Positions 1 to 12,639 of a stretch of 64,000 nt of DNA are shown here, in pieces. Source of the DNA: Tolypeutes matacus. Its lineage: Eukaryota; Chordata; Mammalia; Cingulata; Chlamyphoridae. The number at the start of each line of letters is the position of its first letter. Within the stretch, counting starts at the first letter, position 1. A model generated the notes under the pieces. It worked only from the letters and a program-made list of their open reading frames with translations, was not told the DNA's origin and did not search any database. A program made the position numbers and the translations under genes. The stretch is taken from NCBI GenBank assembly GCA_026826555.1, contig JAKSZT010053928.1, positions 40,060,934 through 40,124,933 on the forward strand, read 5' to 3'.

Positions 1-1805
1 GAGTACAGGGCTCTGTTTGGCATTTTGAAAATTTTGGTATACTCCGTCAGCTCAGGCAGCAATAGTTACTGAGAACCCACAGTGTGCTGAATGCCAAAGA
101 GCATATAACAGAAAGAAATAGCAACTATCATGATACCCAGAAATAGGTTATGAAACAATGACATCTAAAAATAAATGGGAGTTGGGCTCTTCCAACAGCC
201 AAACCTTGGAGTGGGAGGCAAAAGAAGGTCATTTCAGACCCAGGACAAAGATGTCATCTACAAGCCCAAGAGAAAGGGGTCCTCTTTTACAGTGTTCTTG
301 TCAGAAAAGACAAGAATCTTTTAAAGTCAATACACAGAGGGTGTCCAGTACACGGTACTGATCATACATCTGGTCTGGCTGTGTAAACTGCGATATTCAA
401 AGTGCCATGTACATGAAGATCTGTTCTGGGGACACCTGATGTTTGATTTCAGAGTGCTGTTTTAATTTTTTCTCATAAAATCTCCAATTTTCTTTTTAAA
501 ACATTAATCTAGACAGACAAGATTTTAAGATTGTTTGGATATTCATTTGTTCTTTTAAAAAATAAAACCTTTGAGTTCTCTTCCAAATCTGTTGTGTTAG
601 AATGTCCTTATTTCTTGTGCTGCTGGGAATAAGCCCTAACATCATAGCCCACTCAAGTGAAATTAAGGTTCTGGAAAAGGCCCTGGATTTAGAATTGCTT
701 GTAAAAAAAACATTGAGCCACAGTAAGACTGGCTTCTCATCTAGCCTCATCATATATGTTCCCCTAAACCTTTGTAATTTTAGTTGCAATTTTAACTAAA
801 AGGGAAAAAAATCTGTCTCTCAATGTACTTTCAAAATACTAAAACAGATATAAATAAAGGACACAATTGAAACAAGAAACCTACTTTCCTGCCTTGAACT
901 CTAGTTTACTTTCCATTCATATGGGGAACTTACCCATACAAACCAATGAAATGAATTCTCACAGAATTCAAAAGGCAAATGTCAAAGAGTAAACAATCTT
1001 AAAGTTCTGAGGGACATTTTGTATGTGAAGTCAAAAGATGAAACCTTCCTCAGCTAATTAACAGATCTACCAGTGTACTACAATCGTCACAGCAGACTTG
1101 ATAACGTATTTTCAAGCTTAGTTTTAACTGCTTGGGTTAATTCTTAATTATGACTAAAATATACCATAAAATTTCTATATTTTAGAGAAAAGAGGAAGAT
1201 ACAAAATCCATTGGCAAGAAGTATGTGTACTCAAAATTCTTTAATACTCTGAGATTATCTCACCTTGAGAGAGAAAGGAGAATGAACATCTAGTTTGCTT
1301 TTAGAATTCTAAGTTCTGGGATAAGAAGTTGTAACAACCTTGTAATCATTACTGCCTACCACAAAATATGTTGGTTGTTCTAGTTGCTAAATTTTACTAT
1401 ACTAAGAAAGATGGAAGAACCATATCAATGTGAAATAAACCAGTTTTGAACGCAGCTGCTAAGGGAGATAAAGTAACAAGGAGGCTCCTTTTGGTGAATG
1501 ACTCTGAAGGGAAACATCTTAACAGGCTGAAACCTGGTCACAGGCTAAGCAGATACCATGTGAGCTTTGCTGTTTCAAATGATGCCTTGAGACCCAGTTG
1601 GACTTCTAAGCTTTCCCTCAAGTAAGCACCCAAATTGGGGGGCAGGGCATGCTTTAGTGCAAATTCCAAAAACTATCTTTACCAACATACCCTTTGCAAG
1701 CTAAATTCACAATTGTGAGAGTATATTGCCTTACTTTAAGTGGCCCCCAAATCTATAACATTGTACTAGAAGCAGACATTTGTTGTATTTTTCTACCCAA
1801 TTCTT
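1..1805. other. Unassigned non-coding DNA
   Basis: AT-rich single-copy-looking sequence. I see no recognisable gene, RNA or repeat family. The short open frames overlap each other on both strands and have no domain signature, as expected by chance. Confidence 0.5.
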
Positions 1806-1836
1806 TAAACAAACAAACAAACAAACAAACAAAAAA
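1806..1836. repeat. (AAAC)n microsatellite
   Basis: About six tandem AAAC units followed by an A run, immediately beside an L1-like 3' UTR fragment. Confidence 0.85.
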
Positions 1837-1844
1837 CATTATTT

Positions 1845-1935
1845 TTAAAGAAGTTTTAGATTATAGAATTGTTGCATAGAAAATATAGGGGATTCCCATA
1901 TACCCCACCCCTCACATTTTCCTCAATTAATAACA
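1845..1935 (-). mobile_element. L1 3' UTR fragment
   Basis: The stretch 'agttttagattatagaat...gattcccatatacccc' resembles the antisense of the 3' UTR of old mammalian L1M elements (typical form: gaagttgtgag..ttccatatacccc). Only about 90 bp is recognisable. The match is from memory and may extend further in degraded form. Confidence 0.4.
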
Positions 1936-1936
1936 A

Positions 1937-3394
1937 CCTTGGAAATTTCATTCTGACCTTTGCAAATCCTTTCCAGAGAGTCCCCAATTTGTTCTGTTGT
2001 GGTAATTTCTGCCTGTTCCAGTCAATTAATAGAAAGCCAAATTTGCTTAAGGAATGGGGAAAACATTGAAATGGTACTTTCACACTGACCCTACTTGGAA
2101 TTGACTCGCTCTCTTCAGGAGCCTTCACAGAAAGACCAGCATAAGTGCTGCCCTCCAGTTTAGGATCCAAATACTAGGAGTCCTTTAACAAGACGAAGCT
2201 TTGGAAAGAGCATACTAAGGGCTACATGGTCTGATGGTATGTGCTAAATTGAAGTCTAAAATAATCAAGTTGTTGTGCCACAAGCTGGTGGTTCAAAAGT
2301 CAACAAACTATATGCTGTGCATTAACCTTCCCAGCATTCTCCCAAGTAAGACCTGAATGTCCAGCAAGTACCTGTTACCAGGTAGATGCCCAGGTCCAAA
2401 AGTGAAAAAGACAAGACACTTAGCCTTCAGAGTTTAATAAAAGCCCCATCAAAATATATTACTCTTGACTTGAGTTCCTATGTGTGCATTGGAAATATTA
2501 CAAAATTCTGAGGCCTCACCTTGCCCAATACTGCAAATTATTCTTGGATTTTGCCAAAAACTGATTCTCAAGATATGAATGTTTAAGGTTTGACAAAGAA
2601 TCCTGCTCTGTTACTTACCATCTGGCTTGCCCAATTTCCTCCTCCATTTTGTGATCTAAGTTGTATTTTTGGAGTCACACTTTTCATGACATCTGACTTA
2701 ATTCACTTAAATAGGGTTTTGCTTTCCATTTCTCAATCTAACAGTTACTTGACCTCAATCACAAATTCTTGAGAGACTCATCTATTTGAAATATACATTT
2801 TTAAATAAGAAGGTCCAATATTTGATAAGCTTTATAATTATCACATTATCTAGTATAATTCAAGTATACCTTCAAGCACAATTTAGATCAATACATACAC
2901 ACACACACACTTTTAGATAGAATGCAAGGATTTTCTGGGATAGGTGGAATAAAATTGCTCTTAATTATTATTATCTTCCATGTAGAGAGAGCAATGTCTG
3001 GCCTGGATGTGTGTTTCTTTATCAAACTCATTAGAAAAGAATTGGTGTATTTTACATATATTTCATGATTGGATTCAAAACATTAATGCTGGCAATCATC
3101 CTTCCAACATTAATCTCTGATTGGATACCATACAATCTTCATGCCCCATTACTAGTCATAATCTATTTACTTGAAAAATATTATATTTTTTTCTTCTTAC
3201 TAGAAGATACCACAGTCATTAACAATTAAAATGTGCTTATGCTGCAGATACTACATTGACAATCCATCCATCAATTCTTTGTCACCCACTACCAGCATTT
3301 GATGATGGCTCTTCCAAATCACTGAATGGCCCTTCATCATTTTCCCCCATCGCTATTAACCTTTCTCTATTCAATTATATATTTTTTTACCTTT
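1937..3394. other. Unassigned non-coding DNA
   Basis: No gene or confident repeat seen apart from a short (CA)n run at about 2892-2910. AT-rich throughout. Confidence 0.5.
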
Positions 3395-3525
3395 CAGTAC
3401 ACTTATGTGCTGCACCCTTAATACCACACTGGGTTGTACAATCTTTAAGTGCAGGGACTATGCTTGAGGGTGAAGCCTAGCACAGTATCTTCAACTTCAA
3501 AGGTGCTTGATAAACCACAGAATTG
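3395..3525 (+). mobile_element. L2 3'-end fragment
   Basis: The order 'caatctttaagtgcaggga', 'agcctagcacagtatct', 'aaaggtgcttgataa' follows the L2 LINE 3' end (gcagggact...agcacagtgcctggcac...ggtgctcaataa). The copy is diverged, as expected of an ancient mammalian LINE. Confidence 0.5.
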
Positions 3526-3797
3526 TTCAGCCACAGCACAGAAAAAGGAGTGTGCTGCAGTTTAGTGCTATAGAGAAAAGAAGGGTTTTGTCAACAATTG
3601 TACTGGGGAAATGTTGGATTTAATAAATTTTTTAACTTTAGAATTTTCAGTGCTGTAAACAGATAAATGTGCCATGTGAACCACATAGGGGTTTGGATTA
3701 TGAGCTATAGTTTACAGTGTTGTTCTAATTTAATTCACCACGATATTTCTGTAGACTGCTTCTCAGGACTGAATTCTGCAGACATCACTTTGGGAAT

Positions 3798-4028
3798 GAT
3801 AGTGTAGTCATCAAGAACATGGGCTCTGGAGTACAGAATGTGTTCAATCTTGATCTCTGCAACTAAGTATCTGTGGAATCTTATATAAATTACTGAACTA
3901 ATCTTAGTCCTAATATAGCTCTAATCCGATTCTTAATATGTAAAATGGCAATGCGAATAGCTACACATGATTATGTTGTTAGGATCAAATATGATCATAT
4001 TTGTGAAGTGTTTATCATAATGCCAAGT
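3798..4028 (+). mobile_element. MIR SINE
   Basis: The element is colinear with the MIR core: 'agaacatgggctctggag', a degraded 'ctctgcaactaagtatctgtgg', the CORE block 'taatatgtaaaatggcaatg', and 'gttaggatcaaatatgatca...tgtttatcataatgccaagta'. MIR is an ancient tRNA-derived SINE shared by mammals. Confidence 0.75.
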
Positions 4029-5992
4029 ATTTTAACATTATTATTTTTATTACTGTAATTGAATTGGATTTAATTGTGGGCCATCCTAGAATTAGTTCCT
4101 TCTGGCTCTTAATTTTCCTTTCTACAAGCCATTCTATAATTTATCCTCTTCGGACAATATTTTATTTTCCCACAAATCTAGACCTGTTTTAAAAGAACTT
4201 GTAATTAATGACTAAGCTCGAAGAGCATATATGAGCCCAGCCCAAGCAAAAAGGCTTTACCATGGGGAAATTAAAAATACTCCTTGGGAAAAGTGGCTCT
4301 GTAGGGCTTCTTACAGTATTTCATAAATCAAGTAAATGTTATTTTTAAGTTGCTAACCAAACCAGCCCCGTTTTCCTTACAGAACAGTGTTTTTTTTTTC
4401 CCTATAAGACATTATTTCCATTGTTTGACCAAAATTCAACTCATTAATTTATGCTTGGTCAAATAACAAATCTATTGTCAAATATACACTCAAATGACTC
4501 TGCAAGCTCTTTTGAGAGCTTCTCTCCCTTTGCAGAAGGTTTTAGAGAAAATGTGCTTTTCCTCTTGCTATTTTCAGAAACTCTCCCTTTGTTTAAGCGA
4601 CAATTCTGTTTAATTTTGGCCTTTTGTGCATATGCAGTAGCAGGTTTAATCCAATCAAGGGACAGTTTTCCTTCACTAGGTTATCAACCAAAGCCAGAAT
4701 GAAGGGCTATTGTCTGGCTATGGACTAGACTTACACAATTTGCATGCAACCTAATTCCAATTGTGTTCTATTTTATTGCTGTAGCTTACCTTCTTCCCAG
4801 GTGGAAGGAAAGTCAACCAAATGCGGCAGTATTTCAATCAATGCAGAAGCACATAAACACACCTAAAGAAAAGGTCATAATGTGAGCTCAGAGGCTTTGA
4901 AAGTAATCAGCAAGGAAAAACGAAAACATACACAGAAAGCATTTTTTCCTCTTGTTGCTGCATTGTCTTTACTCTATCCTCCTCCCATAGTAACCCTATT
5001 CATGAACAATGTAATGCCTACCTATCAGCATGATGACTTCCCATTTGTGGCAAAGGGAGACAAGCAACTACAATAAAGAGAATAATCACAGAAAATATAC
5101 ATCAGCTGGAGAATAAAAGTGTTTCTCAAAATGAACAAGAGGTGCTAGAGAAAGGGATATGTGCTATATAAAGAAAAGAAATGTGTCACAAGTTCTGGTT
5201 CATATTCCCAGTGTCATTTGACCCTGAGCCTTTTCTATTATAATCAACATGTAAAGCATACAAAATATATAAACAGCAATACCCTGGGAAAGCAGCATTT
5301 GTTTGAAAAATAATGGATTTTCACCACAGCTGCAGTATCTAGGACCATTTAATAGGGAGAAACAGAGATATCGTCCAGTTAACACTCAGCCTGGGAAATG
5401 CACAACCATCAATTTTTCCCTCTGCAACTACATCAATCATTTATGGTGTTCATAGGCAGAGGAGCTTTGGCACATTGCTATCACATTGAAGGACAGTCAA
5501 ACCAACCAACATGTTCTATGTTGCTCAGAATTTGCTATAACCAATACAAATGGGAATCGCTAGCCAGGGCTTTAGAAACAGTTCAAGAATATGTTGTTGG
5601 GTCATCAGACTTCTGCACTTGGTGCCTGAATCTTGACCAGCTGCAAGCAGTAGTGGCAAAAATGTTTTGCAATTTTTATATCTATTCTGATGTAAAGAAA
5701 TAAAATGATTAGTCTGATATGTGCAAATATGGATCAATATAAGGTACTGATTGATTGACTCGGGTATGCTGAGTGCCAACTGTCATAATCAGTGCTGGAA
5801 AGACAATGAATCCAGCAGGGTCCAAATCAGTGCTTAGAGAACCCAGGGGCTTTCTTTACCCACACCACTTGACTACAAATTTTCGTTAATATTTGTGGGT
5901 GATGCAAATTCTAGAGTATACAATGAGAATCTCAGGGAGAACAAAGATAAAGATCATAATTAAGGGTGTTAGTGTATGATAGGCTTGGTCCT
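4029..5992. other. Unassigned non-coding DNA
   Basis: No gene, RNA or confident repeat. The open frames here (up to about 100 codons, on both strands over the same bases near 5.4-5.8 kb) lack any recognisable domain. Confidence 0.5.
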
Positions 5993-6357
5993 TTTAAGGT
6001 TGAATTGTGTCCCCCCAAAAGACACGTTGAAGTCCTAAAACCCCAGTACCTTAGAGTATAACCTAATTTGGAAATAGTCATCACAGTTACAATTATTTAA
6101 ATTAAGGTGAGGTCATACTAGAATAGGGCAGATCCCTAATCCAATAAGACTGATGTCCTTATAAGAAGAGAAGAGGTGGACAAAACAAGGAGGGAGAACA
6201 TCATGTCATAATGGAGGTGGAGGTTGAAGTACTGCAGCTGCAAGCCAAGTAATGCTAAGGAGTGCCAGCAAACCACCAGAGGCTGGGTAGAGACAAGGAA
6301 GGATTCTCTCTTTCAGGTTTCAGAGGACACATGACCCAGTTGAAATCTTGATTTCAC
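5993..6357 (+). mobile_element. MLT1-type MaLR LTR
   Basis: The sequence follows MLT1 LTRs closely. It starts 'aaggttgaattgtgtcccc', continues 'agtcctaaaaccccagtacc', 'taatttggaaatagtc', 'attaaggtgaggtcatacta', 'ctaatccaataagactg', 'gtccttataagaagag', 'ctgcaagccaagtaatgc', 'gccagcaaaccaccagaggc', and ends near 'atcttgatttca'. The usual 3' end (polyadenylation part) is missing. This is a solo or truncated LTR of a non-autonomous ERVL-related family, old enough to be shared among placentals. Confidence 0.85.
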
Positions 6358-6454
6358 ACATATGGAATGTAAACTCTTGGAAGGCAGAGATTGTTGCTCT
6401 TAGTCATTTGATTTTTCATTTATAAAAAAAAATTTTGATTTTTCATTTATAAAA

Positions 6455-7215
6455 CAATTGTTGAGCCTTTGTGTGCCAAACAAAGCCTTATTCACTCATT
6501 CGCTCATTCATTCTTTGTTCAGCCTATTTTGTGTGTGTGTGTGCCAAGCTCTGTGTTAGGTTCTGGGGATCTAGTGATGAACAAAGCAGAATTGTCTTTA
6601 CCATTATAGAGACTTAGAGTCTCTTGTCAGAAACAGTTAATAAACAAGTAAAGCATCAGACAAGGAAGCTAGTTGCTTGTTGTGATCACTCCTATTAGGT
6701 AAATAAGCAGAATAATGTGATATAAAGTATCTGGAAGGACAGGGGGAGTGAAGGTGGGAGGTACTTAAAATAAAGTAGTCTTTAAAGACCCCTCTTAGGA
6801 ACTGAGATATGAAGAATGGAATTAGCCACCCAGTGAATGAGCTGATAGTAGAATTTTTAAACAGGTATAAATGCCTGAGTTTAAACACACCTTGATGTTT
6901 TCATGGATCAGATGAGGATCTGATGAGATGGATGAAAAGTTAATTGAAAATAAGTGAGGTCTAGGGTGGAGGTGGAATGAGATGAGGCTGGAGAGGTGGG
7001 CAGGGACAAGACCACACAAGGTGGTAAATGCTTTAGAAATGAGCTTGAATTTTGTTCTAATAGAAATAGAACATCACTGAAAGAATATAAGTAGTATAGT
7101 GATGTTATCTGAATTTTTACTTTAAAATTTATATTGTGGCTGCTGTTTAAAGAATGGTTGGAAAAGGGTAAGGATGTAAATGAGCAGTCCAGTTAGAAAA
7201 GGCTAGATTTTGATC
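6455..7215 (-). mobile_element. L2 LINE 3' region
   Basis: Antisense L2. It begins with the 'ttcactcattcgctcattcattc' tail, then 'caagctctgtgttaggttctggggatc' and 'gtgatgaacaaagcagaa', then 'agttaataaacaagtaaa'. Further 5' L2 blocks follow, such as 'gagatgaggctggagaggtgg', 'agcttgaattttgttcta' and 'tgtggctgctgtttaaagaatgg'. It is a long, diverged copy with no coding potential. A (GT)n run lies at about 6528-6542. Confidence 0.8.
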
Positions 7216-9589
7216 ATGGCTAATTCTTGGTTTTAACTGCATCCAGCTAGCAGCTGTAGATGTTATCATAACAGCTTCGCTGAAATGCCACTGTTATTAG
7301 ACACCATCATCTGCCTAGAGCTTCACAGGAATACAAAAATGTTAATAATGGAAAATGTAAAACAACAAAAAATAAACAATCCTTTTTTATTTCTTTGTGA
7401 TCTCTCCTTTCAATATTTTTTTAATTGTCAACCTTGCTGGCATGTACAGGTAAAAAAAATGCCAAATATCTAAGTACCATATAAAGACAAAAAGAAGGTT
7501 CAGAATTAATCAGTGGAATTCTCCTAATTTACCATGTAGAATCACACAGTCTGTAACCAAACTGGAAGTGTTTACATGACATCAGGATACCAAATCAAAT
7601 CAAACACTATTTTTCAACATTTTTAAGACAGTAAAATCTTTCATTTGGCTATGCATAAGTAAAATATTCACTAAGTTTATGCATTTTCCACTCTTTAATT
7701 TGATGTTTTGTTATGGCATATGTAGAAGCATCAACTGACATTTTCTACTAGTCCTACGCAGCATCTGTGTCAACTTCATAATGCCCACAGTCAAGGAATT
7801 TATTGACATTTAGGGCCACTAGATTTTGTGAAATCCCCTCTATATGATCCAAACTTCTTTCCTATCTACAATATCTTTTAGTCTGTTTAAACAATCTCTT
7901 TTCCTCATAAGTATCTCCATACATGGCCTTAGTTGGAGCTATGTCACCATCACCGATATACGAAACCTCAAGGATTGGAGTTTGGCTGTCATTGCTAAAG
8001 AATGCTACACACATCTTGTTGACACCAAATACCATCTCAAGATGAGCCTTTCTTGGCTTTAACCTGCTTCTTCTTCTAATTGCAGCTTTTAGTCACTTGG
8101 TTTTATTCACCTTAGAATCTAGCGTGCACTAAGGAAGTGTTCTTTCTTCCCTCAAGTCCTACTCAATTGACTTATGCTTTAGTCATCTTCACTTTCAGGC
8201 AGCTTGATTGATTGCATTTTAGTAATTCATGGTTTATGGTTTTAAAGTATCCCACATGTACAATAAACATCCATATAACTCTTGAAGAAGACAATATGAA
8301 TGCTGACCAATTTGTACACTCATGTCAAGTTTCAACTCTGTCAATGCTTCATAGACAGTCACTAATTTGGCCCAACGTTCATTTTACTTTGGCAGCACTA
8401 CCTTCCACCCTTCTGAAAATGTGCTAATCTTGTGAACACACTATTTTATAGTCTAATCGTTAATGCTTGTGAGAGAAATGTGTAAGTGGGCCTTGTATAG
8501 TAGGGCCTTCGCAACAACATCCCAGGAATCCAAAGCTTCACTGTCCCTTCAGTATTGCATGCATTCATTAAAAAGTTATGTACCATGTCAGTTCAATGTG
8601 TAACAAAGTCAGAGCCAACCTAGGTAAACCTCAAACACAAAAGCAGATAAACACACGTTGACACCCCAGGTATGCCCTTCTCTTCTTTGTCCCCATATCT
8701 CAACCTAAGTGTCAATATGCCTTCCTTTACCTATTCTTCTATGGATACAGGTGCAAAACTACCCTCTATAAATCTTATTTCTCTGCTTTTTTTATTGTAA
8801 ATCCCTTCCACAAAGGCATTATCATTTAATAAGTACAATAAGACCTCTTATCTATTCTCCTGTTCATTGTAAGTGGTATCAGAAGATATATTTTCATGGA
8901 CTCTTGAACAAGGGCCTGGTGTTCTTTGAGAAGGACTAGAAGGAGGGATTTGAGGTCCTTGGAGGGCCAAAAACCATTTGCATAACAAAATGAATAAATG
9001 AATGATTACACAAATGAGTGAACAAACATACCTTCTATTAACCAGTTGTATATAAAATTAATGATTTCACAACCTCATAAAGCAACAATTCACCTTAAAA
9101 AAAAAAAAAAAAAAAGGTACAAATTTCCAAATGACGAAAGAGCAGAGCAATACAACCAAAAGTACCTGTGTTGCTCTCACAGTCACCCTGGCTCTTTCTG
9201 TTTACCGTGGATCAGGTTTTTTATCCTGACCATTATTACATCACACCTTGAATAGACCTTTAGACATCAAAAAATGATTTATACTTGACAGCCACCCTCA
9301 GAAGCATGGAAGCATATTTTACAAATGAAGAAATTGAGAGAATTTTTTTTTTTTCTGAATGCACCCTATTAAAATGGAAAACATATACTAAAAGCAAGCT
9401 TTCTGATTCATGGGTTAGTGCCCTTCACTTAACTCATGTCATTGTCAGAGAACTAAAGGATAAGTTCAGTGGGGCTTGGATAGCTACAGTCACTTTTATT
9501 TGCAATAATGATATCTTTATTAAAGTGATGTACCCAAGACCAAAAATTGGAAATAAGGTTGAGCCATGGTAATGGCCAAATATGTCTCT
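7216..9589. other. Unassigned non-coding DNA
   Basis: No confident repeat or gene. A 19-A run is at 9097-9115. I considered a decayed processed transcript on the minus strand at about 7.75-8.5 kb but could not identify a parent gene; every frame contains stops. Confidence 0.45.
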
Positions 9590-9630
9590 TTATTTTATTT
9601 ATTTTTTTATTTTTATTTATTTATTTTTTT
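9590..9630. repeat. (TTTA)n-like low-complexity tract
   Basis: Imperfect TTTA/TTTTA repeats over about 40 bp. It is flanked by a short direct repeat, 'aaatatgtctct', at about 9578 and 9632. The tract with one copy of the duplicated site may be the remnant of an A-tail left by a small minus-strand retroinsertion. Confidence 0.6.
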
Positions 9631-9643
9631 CAAATATGTCTCT

Positions 9644-12239
9644 ATAAAGAGTGAGATATAATACTCCAAGAAGTCGTTTATTCTCCCCATGAGATAATTG
9701 GGTTAGCAGTGGAGGAATCAAAGTAGGATGGCATGAGAGTTCCAAAGTAAAACTGGGCATACAACAAAAGGCCCAGTATTTGCACAAATTAATCAATAAA
9801 ACTGACTAAGTTTATGTGGATTATACTTTACAAAAAAAAAAAAAATTGAGTGCATCTAAAAATAGAAGTGTCTCTGAATTCTGGTCTTGGCAGTATAGCC
9901 AAGCTGGTCTGAAACTTTCTTTTGACCCTGGAGCATAAGTGTTCTTGCTTGGGGCCACTTAACCATTTTGTCTATGGGGTGGGTAGTGTTAGTGGGCATA
10001 TCTCCCCACACAGTGTAGTACAGGATGAGCAAGCCTCAGCCATGTCCCCAATTTTTATCTTCCAGTCAGCACTGCACTGCTGGGTGCACTGCTCCCTCCT
10101 CTCCAGCCAGTTCCTACAAGCATTGTGACAGGTAATTATAGGAGCTAAATAGGCTTGGCATTGTCATTTTCAGAAACTGCTTGCAAAGCACGCAAACTCC
10201 ACTTGCTGCATGCCCCCCTTCCCTACTTGAACATCCAAGACAAATTAAAAGGGTTTTTTATTTAGAATTTCTTTTTCCACAACCATTTTGAGATTATTTC
10301 TTCCCTACAGAAAACTTTCATTTGCTCGGAATAAGTTTTTTCGTTTTGTTTTGTTTTTTTTAAAACCAAGTAAAGTGCTCTGGCTGACCAACAGTCCAGC
10401 TTATTACGAACAATTAAAAATAAAAGATGGAAAGTCTTCAACTATAGTGATGCCAAAGATATGGTACACTTCCATCCACTGTGCTTTCAAAGTTTTCCCA
10501 TGAAGAAATGTGTTTCTTAAGCTACCATGTTATATTTGGACAGCTTTTCCATGTGCTGAGGTCTGTTCATTTAGATAGCAATTCAGCTCAGCTTTCTGTG
10601 CTCCAGTGTTGGGGGGTGGAGGGTGTTATTATCATAATGTATTCAGCAACATATAATTCAACCTAAAATAGCAGAAATGCTCTGGAATGGCTTACGTATG
10701 TTTATTTTTCTTGAGGGAAAACTTGTTGGTGACTTACAGACTTTGGTCCTTTTAAGATTCTTCCTTCAAATTTGCTGGCTTTTACAATTGTAGCTTGAAT
10801 TATTATGAAAGGACAATTTTCTTATGCCATCTATATTTTAAGCGACTTTTGAAACATACATATCTCACATTGTCAGTAACCACAGATTTTTTATTGTTTT
10901 CAAAGAGAGCACTGTAAACATGTAAAGGTTTCCACATGTAAACCTTCCCCTCTGTTCCAGCTCAACTGCGTTAAACTATTTAGTTCCTCAATAATTTCAT
11001 CATAAAAGCCAGTACTACAAAGTGGTAAATGCAAACACAGCAATGAAGCTATTGTCAATTCTAATTTGGTGGGTGCTGCAGATCTTAACTCCTGAGGGTG
11101 TCTGCAATAGCACTTAAGCTTGTAATTGAGTGATGAACACTGTTTTTTCTGATAATCCAGTTTCCTTGAGGATCCAAGTCAGGGGCTTCCATTTACAATG
11201 ACATATACCGGTTCTGCATGAAGAGATTTATAAATTTAACTTGTTGTCCAGCAGTTAGTTCAGTAGGGGAGTCAGAGGAATAGGAAGATTGTCAAAGTCA
11301 GATATAGGCCTGAGAGGATTGTGGTAATTTAGTTTGCTGCCCAAGTATCTGATCATTTATTTAGCTTCCCTGAGAGATTTGGTAATGTTTTTATTTGCTA
11401 TTTTGCAATTGGAGCTTTTCCATAGAACTCATGGAGGGGGGCGGGAAAGATCAGAGCTAGTTAGTATCAACAAATGTTGAAGCATCTCTTCTGGGTACTT
11501 AAAATAAATTGCATTTAAAACCAGGGGAGGGAGGAGGAGAAGAGACATGGGATGTTGAGTGGGAAAATGGAAAGATAATTCTGCATTCATTTGCATTAAG
11601 TCACCCGCTTTCCATCATGAACATCAGAGTGAGGCTGAGAGAGACAATTAAGGTAATAAAGTTTCAGGGACTAACAAAGGCCAAACTCTAAGTCTTCCTG
11701 AATTCAAATGGACCTAAGTAGTATGTATTCCCCAGCAAGCTAAAATAATAATTTATTGATGCCAGATCTACTAGGGTAATGTTAATGGGGTCAGATAGAA
11801 GAACTTTCATTGAAAACATGACCTGCACTGTTTTCAGAGTTCAAGCCAGAGAACAGAGATCAGAAGGGGTGACTGCCTGCCTCAAGGCTGCTGGATAGGA
11901 ATCTCTGGGTTGTGTGTGCTCTACAATGAAATGCTTGATTTTAAAAAGTCTCTAAATCAACACTGACCTGGCCATTCCTTTCTGCCAAGCGTTAGAGGGT
12001 TTCTTGGCAAGTGTCAGATCACAGGTCTTCCACTGTGGTGGAGCAGAGTCGGGGCTGATTCTGCTCTCAATGGGCCAGCTCTCACTCCTTAATGAGCAGA
12101 GATGGTGCTTACCTAAGCTGAGGCATTTGACGGACACAAAATGTCCTCTTTCCCTTGAATAGACCCTCCTTACTGGCCTTAGAGCCAGAACTGCTCACTA
12201 ACACCAATCCTCGGGATGCAGTCCATTTTCTTATTCCTC
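9644..12239. other. Repeat-poor non-coding interval
   Basis: Apart from an A run at about 9831-9845, no transposon is recognised. The sequence has ordinary complexity and no long open frame. Such repeat-poor stretches can hold conserved non-coding elements, but that cannot be judged from one genome. Confidence 0.4.
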
Positions 12240-12556
12240 CATACACACTTGAACCCTTGGCAACCTGACTCATTCTGAAGTTGCTTCTGTCACCTCTCAA
12301 CTGATGACCCACCTTTCCTCACCTTCCCAGAGCTCCAAACACTTGTTCCACTGCCCCTGGCCACCTTTCCTAATAGTTAGAAGAACAACTTTCACAATGT
12401 GTCTGAAATCCAGAGCCTCATAAGCACAGGTACCATCCTGACCCCCATAATTGTATGGCAAGCATTGCCATGCTCCCACTGGGCTATCCTTTGACACTTC
12501 TTTCTCCTCTTCTGCTCACATCCAGTAAGCCCTCAAGGTCTGTCAGTGTTACCTTT
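12240..12556 (+). mobile_element. Possible L2 LINE segment, upstream part
   Basis: C/T-rich text such as 'ccttcccagagctccaaac...ttgttccactgcccctggcc' reads like diverged L2 on the same strand as the better match downstream. The tRNA-half insertion interrupts it. The family call is weak. Confidence 0.35.
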
Positions 12557-12571
12557 CAAAGAGATTTTCCT

Positions 12572-12612
12572 ACAGAGCGTTGGTGGTATAGTGGTTAGCA
12601 TAGCTGCCTTCC
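12572..12612 (+). pseudogene. Retroposed 5' half of tRNA-Gly(UCC)
   Basis: From 12577 the sequence reads as the 5' half of a tRNA-Gly: acceptor 'gcgttgg', D-arm 'tggtatagtggttagca', anticodon stem 'tagctgcc', then loop 'ttcc'. It stops in the anticodon loop. As I recall the human tRNA-Gly-TCC gene, there is one mismatch in the D-loop (T for G). No T-arm, 3' half or A-tail follows. The insert is bounded by a perfect 15-bp duplication, 'caaagagattttcct' at 12557-12571 and 12612-12626, so it entered by target-primed retroposition. Five extra bases (acaga) precede the tRNA 5' end. It matches the described class of tailless tRNA-derived retropseudogenes. It cannot make a functional tRNA. Confidence 0.85.
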
Positions 12613-12639
12613 AAAGAGATTTTCCTCCTCATTCTTATC

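Noticed and set aside
7740..8520. Possible antisense processed pseudogene
   Set aside because: Some stretches read like coding DNA on the minus strand, but every frame has stops and I could not identify any parent protein.
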